A DNA stretch of 64,000 nucleotides from Lacrimispora sp. 210928-DFI.3.58 (GCF_020554865.1 NZ_JAJCIC010000003.1:186001-250000); one strand, 5' to 3'. Positions 8,107 through 17,151 are shown, numbered from the stretch's first letter. Notes: generated by a model not told the origin, from the letters alone. Program-made: numbers and translations.

Positions 8107-9585
8107 ATGAAAAAAAGGAATGTAAAGACCATATTATGTATCTTAGGCCTGACCCTTTCCATAAGCGGGAAGGCTACGGAAAATGTCTATGCCGGGGCAT
8201 GGGCACAGGATAACACAGGCTGGTGGTATGACAATGGAGACGGAACCTATCCGGCGGCCTCCTGGCAGTGGATCGATGGGGCATGGTATTGTTTTGATGG
8301 TAGCGGATATATGAGGACAGGCTGGATCGACAATACATATTATTGTGCTTCAAGCGGGGCCATGGTGACGGAATGGTATAAAATCGGAAGCAGCTGGTAT
8401 TACTTTGCCGGAGATGGATCGGTTGTGCGAGATCAGTGGATAGGAGATTATTATCTTTTATCATCCGGTAAAATGGCAGTTAATCGCTGGATCGATGGTT
8501 ATTGGGTAGGTTCCGATGGAAAATGGATTCCGGGCTACGAAGAGGATGACGAAGAGGATCAGTATGCCAGTGATGATGATGAAACTTTCTATCAGGGCAG
8601 TGACTCAAGCAGCAGCTCAAATCATAGTTCAGGGAGCAGTAATCAGGAAACCGGCAACACCAGCGAAAGTTCGGGAACCAGCAGTTCTGGTGCAAATAAT
8701 CAGGTGTCTAATACTAATATAGACAGCACGGCGGCTGCATCCCAGCAGGGGAAAGACGGATGGGAAAAGGAAGGCAGAGAGTGGTACTATTATGAGAATG
8801 GAGAAATGGTAAGAAACCGGTTGATAAAATCTGGAAGTAATTGGTACTACGTGGGCTCTGGTGGTATGCTCATGAGAAATACAACGATTACTGCAGATGG
8901 AAAGGAATATCGGCTGGACAGCAGCGGTGTTGCAAGAGAAAACGGGGAGAGATCTACCCTGTCAATTGATGGGCATACAAAGATAGTGAGCTATACTATT
9001 GGAGAAGATTTTCCATTAGATGGCGTTATTACTTCAAATTATAAAATTGAGCGGATCGAAATTACCATTAAAAAAAATACGAAGACCGCATATAAAAAGA
9101 CCTTTAATCCTAATGCCAAGGAATTTGATCTGAGAAGCCTGGCCATCAATGCGGCAGAGATCAAAAATTACGGAAAGGGAACCTGGTCATTAATGGTAGT
9201 GGTAGAGGATGCCGATGAAACAATTGGAACAATGATACATGAAGATTTCACAGCAAATGTTGCCGAAGCCGTCCGGTTTGAGCTTTCCAATGAAACAATT
9301 CCACGCCGCGTGAGCTATGGCTGCAATTTCGGCCTGTATGGGGTGATCAGCTGCAATTATGTGATTGATGAAGTGGACGGAAGGATATGTAAAAAGCAAA
9401 GCGGTGCGGATGTTGTCATGCGCAAAGAAGTTTATCCTAATGCTAAAACCTACGATATTCATGGACCCGTCAATGATGCGCTTATTTTTGAGCAATTAGA
9501 GAAAGGAACCTATTTCTATATTGTTACTGCAAAAGCAAAAGGAAAGGAACATAAGCTGATTTGCAAATCATTTGTTGTGGACTGA
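8107..9585 (+). CDS. Secreted choline-binding-repeat protein with two tandem C-terminal domains
   Basis: The 492-residue protein begins with a signal peptide (about residues 1-30, ending near VYAGAWAQ). Residues ~30-150 hold aromatic cell-wall-binding (CW, choline-binding) repeats of the GWWYDNGDGTYP / WQWIDGAWYCFDGSGYM type. An acidic and Ser/Asn-rich linker follows at ~143-215, then more CW repeats at ~218-280. The last ~210 residues form two related units, each with a GVI..NY.I core, a PNAK..D motif and a KGT-aromatic motif, probably beta-sandwich domains. The CW repeats suggest attachment to choline-bearing wall polymer. No enzyme motif is seen. AGGAGGAG lies upstream of the ATG. It is the first gene of the island. 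Confidence 0.85.
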   Translation: MKKRNVKTILCILGLTLSISGKATENVYAGAWAQDNTGWWYDNGDGTYPAASWQWIDGAWYCFDGSGYMRTGWIDNTYYCASSGAMVTEWYKIGSSWYYFAGDGSVVRDQWIGDYYLLSSGKMAVNRWIDGYWVGSDGKWIPGYEEDDEEDQYASDDDETFYQGSDSSSSSNHSSGSSNQETGNTSESSGTSSSGANNQVSNTNIDSTAAASQQGKDGWEKEGREWYYYENGEMVRNRLIKSGSNWYYVGSGGMLMRNTTITADGKEYRLDSSGVARENGERSTLSIDGHTKIVSYTIGEDFPLDGVITSNYKIERIEITIKKNTKTAYKKTFNPNAKEFDLRSLAINAAEIKNYGKGTWSLMVVVEDADETIGTMIHEDFTANVAEAVRFELSNETIPRRVSYGCNFGLYGVISCNYVIDEVDGRICKKQSGADVVMRKEVYPNAKTYDIHGPVNDALIFEQLEKGTYFYIVTAKAKGKEHKLICKSFVVD

Positions 9586-9599
9586 AATGGAGGAATATT

Positions 9600-11111
9600 G
9601 TGAGAAAGATCTGTAGAACAATATTATGTATTGCAGTGAGTATTTTTTATATGCAGTTTAACAGTTATGCAGCTTCAGAAGCAGAACTGTTGAATCAGAC
9701 GAACCAGCTATATGCGACGGTAAAAGCAAATAATAATAATATGAGTTTTGATGGGCTGTGCAGCGCATATGTATACCAGCAGATGACAGCACTGGGATTG
9801 GGTGGCCCTTCGGCAGAATACGCGAATCAATGGTATGGGGCGGCCAGCCAGAGACCATACTCCGATACGGGATACCAAATGATTGCAAGTCTGGGCAGGG
9901 ATTCGTTAAGAGCGCTATACCAAAAATATAATGTAAACGGAGAATTATATTATCTGGTAGTTTCATTTCCGTATCAATATAGAATGTCCTATGACAATCC
10001 AGGAGCAGGACATGCTGTTTTTATATATGCCATAAAAGACAACAAAGTATTTTTTTCAGAAAGCTATAGTTCAAAGCAATTTGGCTATCAGACAAATGAA
10101 GGGCAGGCTGTCTCTGTAGATTTGGACTCATTTATTAATTTATACTCCAGTATGTATGGAGAGCCCATTGGGACAGTGTTTTTCAAAGTAAAGGAAGGCT
10201 GGGACAGTTCTCAGGGCTATTACCGATATGGACTTCCTAGCGGGCAGTATGCGAAGAAACAGTTTGTGGATCTGGGGCGGGATCAAAAGTATTATTTTGA
10301 TAAGAATGGGAAGATGGTTACGAGCGACTGGCTCAAAGCAGATGGAAAATGGTATCATGCGGCTGCGGATGGTCATATGGATCTGGGCTGGCAGTATCTG
10401 GATAGTGAATGGTATTACTTCAATGACCCGGCGGGAGATATGAAGACGAACGGCTGGGAAACCTTTGAAGGAAAACGATACTTTTTATCCAATGACGGCG
10501 CGTGCATTCGGAACAGAAACGAATACATAGATGGAAAAAACTGGTATTTTGATGAAGACGGTGCGGCGTCTGAAATTACAATTGTGCAGGGATGGAACCA
10601 GATTGGAAATGGCAAGAAGTATATATTTTCAGATAATTCTTATGCCACATCGCAATTCGTGGATTTAGGGAGAAATCAGAAATACTATTTTAACGCAGAC
10701 GAGTGGCTGGTAACCAGCAACTGGATTACCCATAAAGGGAAGCTGTACCATGCGGCTGCGGATGGTCATATGGATCTGGGGTGGCAGTATCTGGATAGCG
10801 AATGGTATTATTTTAATGACCCGGAAGGCGATATGAAAGTCAACGGCTGGGAAACCTTTGAGGGCAAACGGTATTATCTGAGCAGCAGCGGAGCAAGATA
10901 TCGCAATACGATTCAGACCATTGACGGAACAGCTTACCGGTTTGATCAGGACGGAGCTGCGTCAGAACAATCAACGGGACAGGAACAGAGTTCCGTTCCC
11001 CGTTCCGGCAGCAGCCGGGCTGTCAGAGAATATCGGGATAATAAGCAGGCGAGTTCTAGCAGCGATAAGAGTAAGATGCAGGCAGTAACCGGACAGGCGA
11101 AACCGCAGTAG
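9600..11111 (+). CDS. Secreted choline-binding protein with papain-like/CHAP-like N-terminal domain
   Basis: The GTG at 9600 is chosen because GGAGG lies 7 bases upstream and a signal peptide follows (cleavage near NSYAA-SEA); the frame also opens earlier, inside the preceding gene. The 503-residue protein has a globular domain at ~28-200 with Cys54 in a GLCSAY motif, His138 in GAGHAVFIY and Glu154 in FFSESYS. That order fits papain-fold (NlpC/P60, CHAP or C39-like) hydrolases, but I cannot assign a family. Two 131-residue blocks of CW repeats follow, starting FVDLGR at 10263 and 10656, and are nearly identical in parts. The tail is Ser/Gln/Lys-rich. It is probably a wall-attached peptidase or amidase. 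Confidence 0.75.
   Translation: MRKICRTILCIAVSIFYMQFNSYAASEAELLNQTNQLYATVKANNNNMSFDGLCSAYVYQQMTALGLGGPSAEYANQWYGAASQRPYSDTGYQMIASLGRDSLRALYQKYNVNGELYYLVVSFPYQYRMSYDNPGAGHAVFIYAIKDNKVFFSESYSSKQFGYQTNEGQAVSVDLDSFINLYSSMYGEPIGTVFFKVKEGWDSSQGYYRYGLPSGQYAKKQFVDLGRDQKYYFDKNGKMVTSDWLKADGKWYHAAADGHMDLGWQYLDSEWYYFNDPAGDMKTNGWETFEGKRYFLSNDGACIRNRNEYIDGKNWYFDEDGAASEITIVQGWNQIGNGKKYIFSDNSYATSQFVDLGRNQKYYFNADEWLVTSNWITHKGKLYHAAADGHMDLGWQYLDSEWYYFNDPEGDMKVNGWETFEGKRYYLSSSGARYRNTIQTIDGTAYRFDQDGAASEQSTGQEQSSVPRSGSSRAVREYRDNKQASSSSDKSKMQAVTGQAKPQ
10263..10970 (+). repeat. Internal tandem duplication of choline-binding repeats
   Basis: Two units with a 393-bp period (10263-10655 and 10656-about 10970) encode related blocks. 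DNA around CATGCGGCTGCGGATGG and the following ~110 bp is almost unchanged between units, indicating a fairly recent in-frame duplication or gene conversion. Confidence 0.8.
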
Positions 11112-11386
11112 GATAAAGATTGAAAAAAAGTAAATTGAGCCAAAACAGGTGGGTGCATCAGTCATTGATACCGAGATGCCTAATTATTGAATTTACTATA
11201 ATGCAAAATGCCCGGCACGGAAATTGGCATGTAAAAGGAGATAGTTTACATCTACAAATTATTTATATTTGGAAGGTTCTCCTACGAATATAAAATTTCT
11301 GGTAACAAGCTTATGCTTGATGAATATAGTTATTCAAAAGAATGATAGCGGTTCATTTATATGATAAAAAGAAGGAGAAAGGGTAT

Positions 11387-11950
11387 ATGAAAAAATTTAA
11401 ATTATTAGTAGCGGCAGGAATGGCATCGGTATTCATGGGGATTACTGCTTATGCAGGCGGATGGCAGCAGGATACCTCTGGGTGGTGGTATCAGAATGAT
11501 AACGGCTCATATCCTAAGGATTGCTGGCAGTGGATTGATGGAAACAATGACGGAATTGCGGAATGCTATTATTTTGATAATCAGGGCTATTGCCTTATGA
11601 ACGGAATAACGCCGGATGGGTATACGGTGGACGGAAATGGCGCATGGCATGTTTTTGGAACGGTACAGACTCAAAAAATAACCTCCCAGATACCATTGAC
11701 AAAAGAAATTGCTGCTGAAATTGTAAAATCGCATACAGATAAAGTTGGATATTGGAGTCCTGCTGATGAAATTGCGGATAATATATTAATAATGTGGCAG
11801 ATATGGCCTACAGGCTTTAGAGGGAAATTTACAGTGGATTTAAATACGGGAGATTGTTATGAGGAAGGGCCGTATTGGGGACCTGAGGATCCCTTAGAGG
11901 AGCTTTTTACCAGGGAATATCATATGAATGTCAGATCATATTTGCAATAA
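11387..11950 (+). CDS. Small secreted protein with N-terminal choline-binding cassette
   Basis: The 187-residue protein has a signal peptide (MKKFKLLVAAGMASVFMGITAYA-GG) and then a CW cassette of about 70 residues (GWWYQNDNGSYP, WQWIDGNNDG, CYYFDNQGYC, ITPDGYTVDGNGAW). A unique C-terminal domain of about 85 residues ends VDLNTGDCYEEGPYWGPED. That domain resembles no family I can name. Start ATG 11387 has GAAGGAGAAAGG upstream; an in-frame start at 11342 lacks one. The cassette is shared with the genes at 12098 and 12931, so these three are paralogues with different C termini. The 275 bases before it hold only weak promoter-like AT-rich sequence and a CAAGC/GCTTG hairpin near 11308. Confidence 0.75.
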   Translation: MKKFKLLVAAGMASVFMGITAYAGGWQQDTSGWWYQNDNGSYPKDCWQWIDGNNDGIAECYYFDNQGYCLMNGITPDGYTVDGNGAWHVFGTVQTQKITSQIPLTKEIAAEIVKSHTDKVGYWSPADEIADNILIMWQIWPTGFRGKFTVDLNTGDCYEEGPYWGPEDPLEELFTREYHMNVRSYLQ

Positions 11951-11971
11951 GAAAGCCATAGCAGGAAGAGG

Positions 11972-12039
11972 CGGGTACTGCTGCTGTACCCGAAAATGCG
12001 GAATGCTACAGCGAAAATACACACGGAAGATATTTTCGC
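11972..12039 (+). repeat. Two adjacent hairpins between secreted-protein genes
   Basis: CGGGTAC/GTACCCG (11972-11992) and GCGAAAATA/TATTTTCGC (12011-12039) are perfect inverted repeats. Neither has a clear T run on the + strand, so a role in RNA processing or partial attenuation is as likely as termination. Confidence 0.5.
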
Positions 12040-12097
12040 GATCCATATTAAAAGAAATGTTGTTTTTGTGTTAATACGAATTTAGGAGGGACGAGAA

Positions 12098-12895
12098 ATG
12101 AGAAAAAAGCATATGTTCATTCCTGCTTTGGCAGGAGCAATTTCTTTGGCAGCTACGATGTCTGCCTTTGCGGGAGAATGGAAGCATGACGGCAGCGGCT
12201 GGTGGTATCAGCAAGAGAACGGGTCATATTTGTCTTCGGGATGGAGCCAGATTGACGGAACCTGGTATTATTTTGATACAAATGGATACATGTTGGCAGA
12301 TACCATCACACCAGATGGATATTATGTGGATGCAAATGGCGCGTGGATTGAAAATGGCATTATTCAGACAAAAACAACAACACAAACAGCAAAAGAAAAG
12401 TTTACATCGAATGAAAGAAAACTATGGGAACAAATTTTTACTGCAGAATATTATGCAGATAGTTCTAGCGGCGCTGAGTATGATATTGGAGTTTTCATTA
12501 AAGTTCTGTTGTCAGAGAGTTCCCTTGGTACACCGTACACAACAGATGGAGACAATTACCAAATTCCAAAGGGAAGCCTTCAAAATATATTAAAAAATCT
12601 AGTAGGTGAATCGGCATATACTTCTGATGAATATTCATGGGAACGATGGGAGATGGAAGACCAAGGGGATGGTAGCATCCGTTTTCAGAGGGGCGATTTT
12701 GGAGCATCGTATCCCTATGCCCAAATTCTTACGATAGATGAAATTGATGCAAAACGATTAAGAATTACAGGAAAAGTGGGCGAACGAGAAACAGGAACCA
12801 ATCAGGTGATATCTTCAAAGCCATTTACAGCCCAGTTGGAGTATGTGCCGGGCGGAGCATATTCAGCATTTGTTGAAAGAACATTCAGCTATTGA
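12098..12895 (+). CDS. Secreted protein with N-terminal choline-binding cassette
   Basis: The 265-residue protein has a signal peptide (residues ~1-25, ...MSAFA-GE) and the short CW cassette (GWWYQQENGSYL, WSQIDGTWYYFDTNGYM, ITPDGYYVDANGAW). It continues into a ~165-residue C-terminal domain with no motif I recognise; the segment RITGKVGERETGTNQVI and its Tyr-rich end look beta-rich. TTAGGAGGG lies upstream of ATG 12098. Its cassette is near-identical to those at 11387 and 12931, while the effector domain differs. Wall attachment through choline is inferred; the activity of the C-terminal domain is unknown. Confidence 0.75.
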   Translation: MRKKHMFIPALAGAISLAATMSAFAGEWKHDGSGWWYQQENGSYLSSGWSQIDGTWYYFDTNGYMLADTITPDGYYVDANGAWIENGIIQTKTTTQTAKEKFTSNERKLWEQIFTAEYYADSSSGAEYDIGVFIKVLLSESSLGTPYTTDGDNYQIPKGSLQNILKNLVGESAYTSDEYSWERWEMEDQGDGSIRFQRGDFGASYPYAQILTIDEIDAKRLRITGKVGERETGTNQVISSKPFTAQLEYVPGGAYSAFVERTFSY

Positions 12896-12930
12896 CAGGA
12901 TAAAAATGCAATGAGACAGGAGAAAAAAGC

Positions 12931-13506
12931 ATGAGAAAGAGTATGAAAATTTTAACAATGGCGGGGATAATGTCAGTTATGATGGGGGCTACAGTCTATG
13001 CAGGCAGTTGGCAGAGAGATGATGTCGGCTGGTGGTATCAAAATGACAATGGCTCTTATCCGGCAAATGCCTGGATGTGGATTGATGGCAATGGAGACGG
13101 CGTGTCAGAGTGCTATTATTTTAATAGCAATGGATATTGTCTGATAAACAATATCACACCAGATGGCTATGTGGTGAATAGTGATGGCGCCTGGATTGTA
13201 AACGGGCAGGTACAGACGCAGGGATCCGCGCAGACGCAGAAAAAATCTTTCTATACAGAGGAAGAGGCTGAGAATCTGGTGATTGAATACTACTACAATC
13301 AATATCCTGGAACAAAGGATAGATATGTGATTTTTTCTAATGAAACTACGAAAAAAGGTGACAATTACTACTTTATCGTAAGATGGCAGATGTCTGAGGA
13401 AGAGGTTCAAAGACGAATGAGAGAAGGGGGAGATATTTCCGCTAATAAATACGCCGGAACGGCAATATTTAACAGGAGAACAGGAGAAATAGAGTGGAAG
13501 TGGTAG
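12931..13506 (+). CDS. Small secreted protein with N-terminal choline-binding cassette
   Basis: The 191-residue protein has a signal peptide (MRKSMKILTMAGIMSVMMGATVYA-GS), a CW cassette (GWWYQNDNGSYP, WMWIDGNGDG, CYYFNSNGYC, ITPDGYVVNSDGAW), and an ~85-residue C-terminal domain. That domain begins with a helix (TEEEAENLVIEYYYNQ) and ends in strands with FNRRTGEIEW. The helix-plus-TGE-strand pattern resembles small PepSY- or NTF2-like secreted domains, but this is weak. ACAGGAGAAA precedes ATG 12931. It is 35 bases after the previous gene, so the two are probably co-transcribed. Confidence 0.75.
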   Translation: MRKSMKILTMAGIMSVMMGATVYAGSWQRDDVGWWYQNDNGSYPANAWMWIDGNGDGVSECYYFNSNGYCLINNITPDGYVVNSDGAWIVNGQVQTQGSAQTQKKSFYTEEEAENLVIEYYYNQYPGTKDRYVIFSNETTKKGDNYYFIVRWQMSEEEVQRRMREGGDISANKYAGTAIFNRRTGEIEWKW

Positions 13507-13554
13507 TGCTCTGTATGCAAGTAGTATTCAATAAAAGGACTGGAGAGATGAGAA

Positions 13555-14424
13555 TTGAGTGGTAAGAAAATATTCATTGCGATTATTGGGCTGGTGATGT
13601 GTCTTGTGTTCCCATTCCCATCCATGGCAGGGGAACATTTGGTTGACCAGGCGCAATGCCGGAATGTGGAGGAGCTCATTACAGTGATTCGGGGAATGTA
13701 TAACCAGACGAATCGCGGGCCGTATGTGACAGAGGGAAATCAGGTGCTCCGAACACGTGATGACGGATCCGCTGTGCTCCGCTCTGCGGTTGTTACAGGC
13801 GATCCGCTGGTGGATCCGGTCATGAAGACATATGGTTATCAAACCTACTCGCTGGAATTTTATTATGACAATCCGGACTATGATAAATCGTATGTTTCAG
13901 GAACAAATGGGCCTAATTTTATCTATGCGGTGATAGACAACAGGGAATATCGGTATTATTTTCAGGGGAATTCCATGATTCGCCGTATTGGGCCAGAAGG
14001 AACAGTGTCGGATAATCCTAAGACAAACGAATTTCTGAATCTGCTTTATCAGGCAGGCTGTTATTACCAGAAAAATCCTGCCTCCTATTCTTCTGTTCGC
14101 AGCCTGCAGCAGGAAAGCATTGTATTTGGCCCGAATTACTATGTGATGCAGAAGGATATCGTTGTCCAGGCCGGGATTCTGGAAAGCTTTGAAGAAGGAA
14201 ATGGGGAGTATGGGATCTTTACGATAGATAAAAATACGCAGATATCGAACCGCATACAGGAAGAAGTAACCTGGCGGGAGGGCGACAATGGCTATAGCTG
14301 GCTGAAAAGATATCTTGAAACAGAACCGGCAGATGGCGGATATGTGGTTAGTCTTGATTGCCTTCGTGTTAATACAACTGGTAATCATGTGGATGTTATT
14401 GAGGGGATTTTTGCGAGCCATTAA
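13555..14424 (+). CDS. Secreted protein of unknown function without CW repeats
   Basis: The predicted start is TTG at 13555, with GGAGAG 7 bases upstream; the frame then reads a signal peptide (KKIFIAIIGLVMCLVFPFPSMA-GE). The 289-residue protein has an exported domain with FYYDNPDYDKSY near residue 101, a Tyr-rich central part, and a C-terminal SLDCLRVNTTGNH segment. No CW repeats and no catalytic motif are seen. It is the last gene of the same-strand run and ends shortly before a strong terminator, suggesting it belongs to the secreted-protein transcription unit. I do not recognise its family. Confidence 0.7.
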   Translation: MSGKKIFIAIIGLVMCLVFPFPSMAGEHLVDQAQCRNVEELITVIRGMYNQTNRGPYVTEGNQVLRTRDDGSAVLRSAVVTGDPLVDPVMKTYGYQTYSLEFYYDNPDYDKSYVSGTNGPNFIYAVIDNREYRYYFQGNSMIRRIGPEGTVSDNPKTNEFLNLLYQAGCYYQKNPASYSSVRSLQQESIVFGPNYYVMQKDIVVQAGILESFEEGNGEYGIFTIDKNTQISNRIQEEVTWREGDNGYSWLKRYLETEPADGGYVVSLDCLRVNTTGNHVDVIEGIFASH

Positions 14425-14466
14425 TGATAATGCAATTTCTATAGCGGTAGAAGAAACACAGAGCAA

Positions 14467-14497
14467 AGGGCGCCCATTGACCGGGCGCCCTGTTTGT
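14467..14497 (+). terminator. Intrinsic terminator at the end of the secreted-protein island
   Basis: AGGGCGCCC (14467-14475) and GGGCGCCCT (14483-14491) form a 9-bp GC-rich stem, followed by GTTTGTGTT. Confidence 0.75.
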
Positions 14498-14557
14498 GTT
14501 ATAGTCTCATAAGGAAGAGTTTGGAAATGGTGGTATCTCAATAAGAGGAGATTATAG

Positions 14558-15475
14558 ATGAATGTCAATCTGGAATATTACCGGGTGTTTTATCATGTGT
14601 GTGAGGGCGGAAGCCTGACGGCGGCGGCCCAGGAGCTGTGCATCACCCAGCCGGCGGTTAGCCAGGCCGTAAGAATGCTGGAGAAGGAGGCGGGGGCAAA
14701 GCTTTTTCTGCGCACCTCGAAAGGAGTGCAGCTTACCAGGGAAGGGGAGCTTTTGTACCGGTATGTGAAGCCTGGGGTGGAGCAGCTTTTAGAGGGAGCA
14801 AGAAGGCTTGAGAGGATGCTGGATATGGATATGGGGGAGGTGCGGATAGGGGCAAGCGATATGACGCTGCAATTCTTCCTGCTGCCATTTCTGGAGGAGT
14901 TTCACCGCAGGTATCCGAACATCAAGGTCAATGTGTCCAATGCGCCTACGCCGGAGACAGTGAGAAGCTTAGAGGAGGGAAAGATCGACTTTGGGGTGGT
15001 GACCACCCCGGTGGCCTGCAAAGACGGCATGAATCAGATCCCGGTGAAGCCCATACGGAATATCTTTATTGCAGGAAACAGCTTCGCCCATTTAAAGGGG
15101 CAGGTTCTGGCCTATGACGCCCTCTGCGGGCTGCCCTGTATCTTTTTGGAGAGAAATACCAGCACCAGAAGCTTTATGGATGAATTTCTGGCGTCTAAGG
15201 GGATTGAGGTGAAGCCGGAGTTTGAGCTGGCCATCAGCGATATGATCGTGCAGTTTGCTAGACGGAATATGGGGATCGGCTGCGTGATGGAGGGCTTTGC
15301 AGAGGAGGCCATTGAGCGGGGAGAGGTGTTTGAGCTGACCTTTCAGGAGGAAATGCCTCTGCGCCATATCTGTATTGTTACAGGGGACTCCAACCTGATC
15401 TCCATGGCAGGCAGGAGTCTGCTGGATATGATTACAGGGACGGGAGAACATGACGGCAGGATAACAGGATATTAA
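14558..15475 (+). CDS. LysR-family transcriptional regulator
   Basis: The 305-residue protein has the LysR layout: an N-terminal winged HTH (EYYRVFYHVCEGGSLTAAAQ, then ITQPAVSQAVRMLE, residues ~5-45) and a periplasmic-binding-protein-like effector domain from about residue 90. AGAGGAG precedes the ATG. A MATE transporter gene follows 23 bases after its stop, so the two are probably co-transcribed and the regulator may control it. The inducer cannot be deduced. It differs from classical LysR arrangements because the target candidate is on the same strand and not divergent. Confidence 0.9.
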   Translation: MNVNLEYYRVFYHVCEGGSLTAAAQELCITQPAVSQAVRMLEKEAGAKLFLRTSKGVQLTREGELLYRYVKPGVEQLLEGARRLERMLDMDMGEVRIGASDMTLQFFLLPFLEEFHRRYPNIKVNVSNAPTPETVRSLEEGKIDFGVVTTPVACKDGMNQIPVKPIRNIFIAGNSFAHLKGQVLAYDALCGLPCIFLERNTSTRSFMDEFLASKGIEVKPEFELAISDMIVQFARRNMGIGCVMEGFAEEAIERGEVFELTFQEEMPLRHICIVTGDSNLISMAGRSLLDMITGTGEHDGRITGY

Positions 15476-15498
15476 GCAGACAGGAGTATATACAAGAG

Positions 15499-16875
15499 AT
15501 GAAGCATATAACAGAATGCATCAGGAACTATGTGGATGGAAACAGGGGAAGGATAAAGACGGCTTTGCAGATGGCCTGGCCGTCTGTGCTGGAATCCTTT
15601 TTTGTGGCCCTGGCAGGTATGATCGATTCTATGATGGTGAGCAGTATCGGTGCCTATGCGGTGGCTGCGGTGGGCCTTACGACCCAGCCGAAGTTTATCG
15701 GCCTGGCGCTTTTTATTGCCACCAATGTGTCTGTTTCAGCCATCGTGGCCAGGAGAAAAGGAGAGGAGGACAGGAAAGGAGCAAACCAGACTCTGATGCT
15801 GGCCTTCCTGTTCACTGCCCTGGCAGGTGTGGCGGTTAGCATTGCCTGCGTGGCTCTGGCAGATCCGATCATAGACCTGTGCGGGTCCGGGCCTGATACC
15901 CACGACAGCGCAGTCCTCTATTTCCGCATTATCATGGGCGGGATGATCTTTAATATTCTTTCTCTGGTGATCAACGCAGCCCAGAGGGGAGCGGGAAAGA
16001 CCAGGATCGCCATGGTGACGAACGTGACTTCCAATGTGACAAATATTATCGGAAATTATCTGCTGATCGGCGGTCATTTCGGATTCCCGGCTATGGGGAT
16101 CAAGGGGGCGGCCATTGCTACGGTCTTCGGTACGGTAGTGGCCTGTGCCTTGAGCATCGGCTCCTTGTTCCGCAGGGACAGCTATGTGAATATCCCGTTT
16201 GTTATCAGGGAGAAGGTACAGCTGACCCTGGAGCCGGTGGGCAGCATTGTGAAGGTCAGCTCCGGCGTGTTTCTGGAGCAGATCCTGATGCGTGCCGGGT
16301 TCATGTCCACGGCTGTGATGGCGGCAAAGCTGGGCACGGATGCATTTGCGGCGCACCAGGTAGGAATGAATGTGATGAGCCTGACCTTTTCCTTTGGAGA
16401 CGGAATGCAGGTGGCTGCGGTGGCCTTGATCGGCCAGAGCCTGGGAGCGGGAAAGCCGGAGCTGGCAAAGCTTTATGGAAGCATTTGCCAGCGCATTGGC
16501 AATGTGATCTCCATTGTGCTGTCCGTGACCTATCTTCTGGGTGGGCGGGCCTTGTACTGCTTGTACTTTAAGGAGCCCCACATCGTGGATATGGGAGTGA
16601 TGATCATGCGTCTGATCATTGTCATTGCTATTTTCCAGCTGGCTCAGGTCATCTATATGGGCTGCCTGCGGGGAGCCGGCGATGTGCTGTTTACTATGAC
16701 GGCCTCCACCATTTCCGTGACGATCATAAGAACGGCGGTGAGCTATATTGCCTGCTTTGTGATGGGATTGGGGCTTATGGGAATCTGGCTGGGAGTGCTG
16801 GCAGATCAGATGAGCCGTTTCTTATTCACTACCTGGCGGTTTAAATCCGGGGTATGGACAAAGATAAAACTGTAA
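15499..16875 (+). CDS. MATE-family multidrug/metabolite efflux transporter
   Basis: The 458-residue protein is a polytopic membrane protein with about 12 hydrophobic segments in two homologous halves. MATE-like features are AWPSVLESFFVALAGMIDSMMV at the N terminus and LGTDAFAAHQVGMNVM at the start of the second half. These pumps exchange cations for drugs or metabolites. The gene follows a LysR regulator closely. Two other flippase-like genes are in the window (28048 and 35629), but they are not adjacent. The substrate is unknown. Confidence 0.9.
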   Translation: MKHITECIRNYVDGNRGRIKTALQMAWPSVLESFFVALAGMIDSMMVSSIGAYAVAAVGLTTQPKFIGLALFIATNVSVSAIVARRKGEEDRKGANQTLMLAFLFTALAGVAVSIACVALADPIIDLCGSGPDTHDSAVLYFRIIMGGMIFNILSLVINAAQRGAGKTRIAMVTNVTSNVTNIIGNYLLIGGHFGFPAMGIKGAAIATVFGTVVACALSIGSLFRRDSYVNIPFVIREKVQLTLEPVGSIVKVSSGVFLEQILMRAGFMSTAVMAAKLGTDAFAAHQVGMNVMSLTFSFGDGMQVAAVALIGQSLGAGKPELAKLYGSICQRIGNVISIVLSVTYLLGGRALYCLYFKEPHIVDMGVMIMRLIIVIAIFQLAQVIYMGCLRGAGDVLFTMTASTISVTIIRTAVSYIACFVMGLGLMGIWLGVLADQMSRFLFTTWRFKSGVWTKIKL

Positions 16876-17151
16876 ACAGCATGCCAGAACAGCATCAAAG
16901 CAACTCGCTGCGCTCAAACAATCATTGATGCTGCTCTGAACGGAAAAACCAGCTGACTAAGTGCTTCTAATGTCCTGCAAAGTCGCTCCAGCCGCCCTCC
17001 CGGCAGCCGTCCAAAGGGTTACACCATAAGCACAGATTATGGAGAACATAACAAATAATCTCTTTACTTATGGCAGGTGTTGTAGTAAAGTTAAGATGTT
17101 AAGGTTTGCAAATGAACATAACAGGGTTATACCCGAAGGAGGATTTAACGT
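16876..17151 (+). other. Intergenic region upstream of purA
   Basis: No gene is seen. It holds an imperfect hairpin AGAACAGCATCAA / TTGATGCTGCTCT (about 16886-16940), a CCATAA/TTATGG hairpin near 17026-17042, and a possible promoter of TTTACT (17063-17068), 17 bp and TAAAGT (17086-17091). No purine riboswitch signature was found. Confidence 0.4.

Noticed and set aside
15736..16581. 281-codon frame on the - strand inside the MATE gene
   Set aside because: Fully inside a clear transporter gene; His/Gln-rich translation with no domain or start signal.
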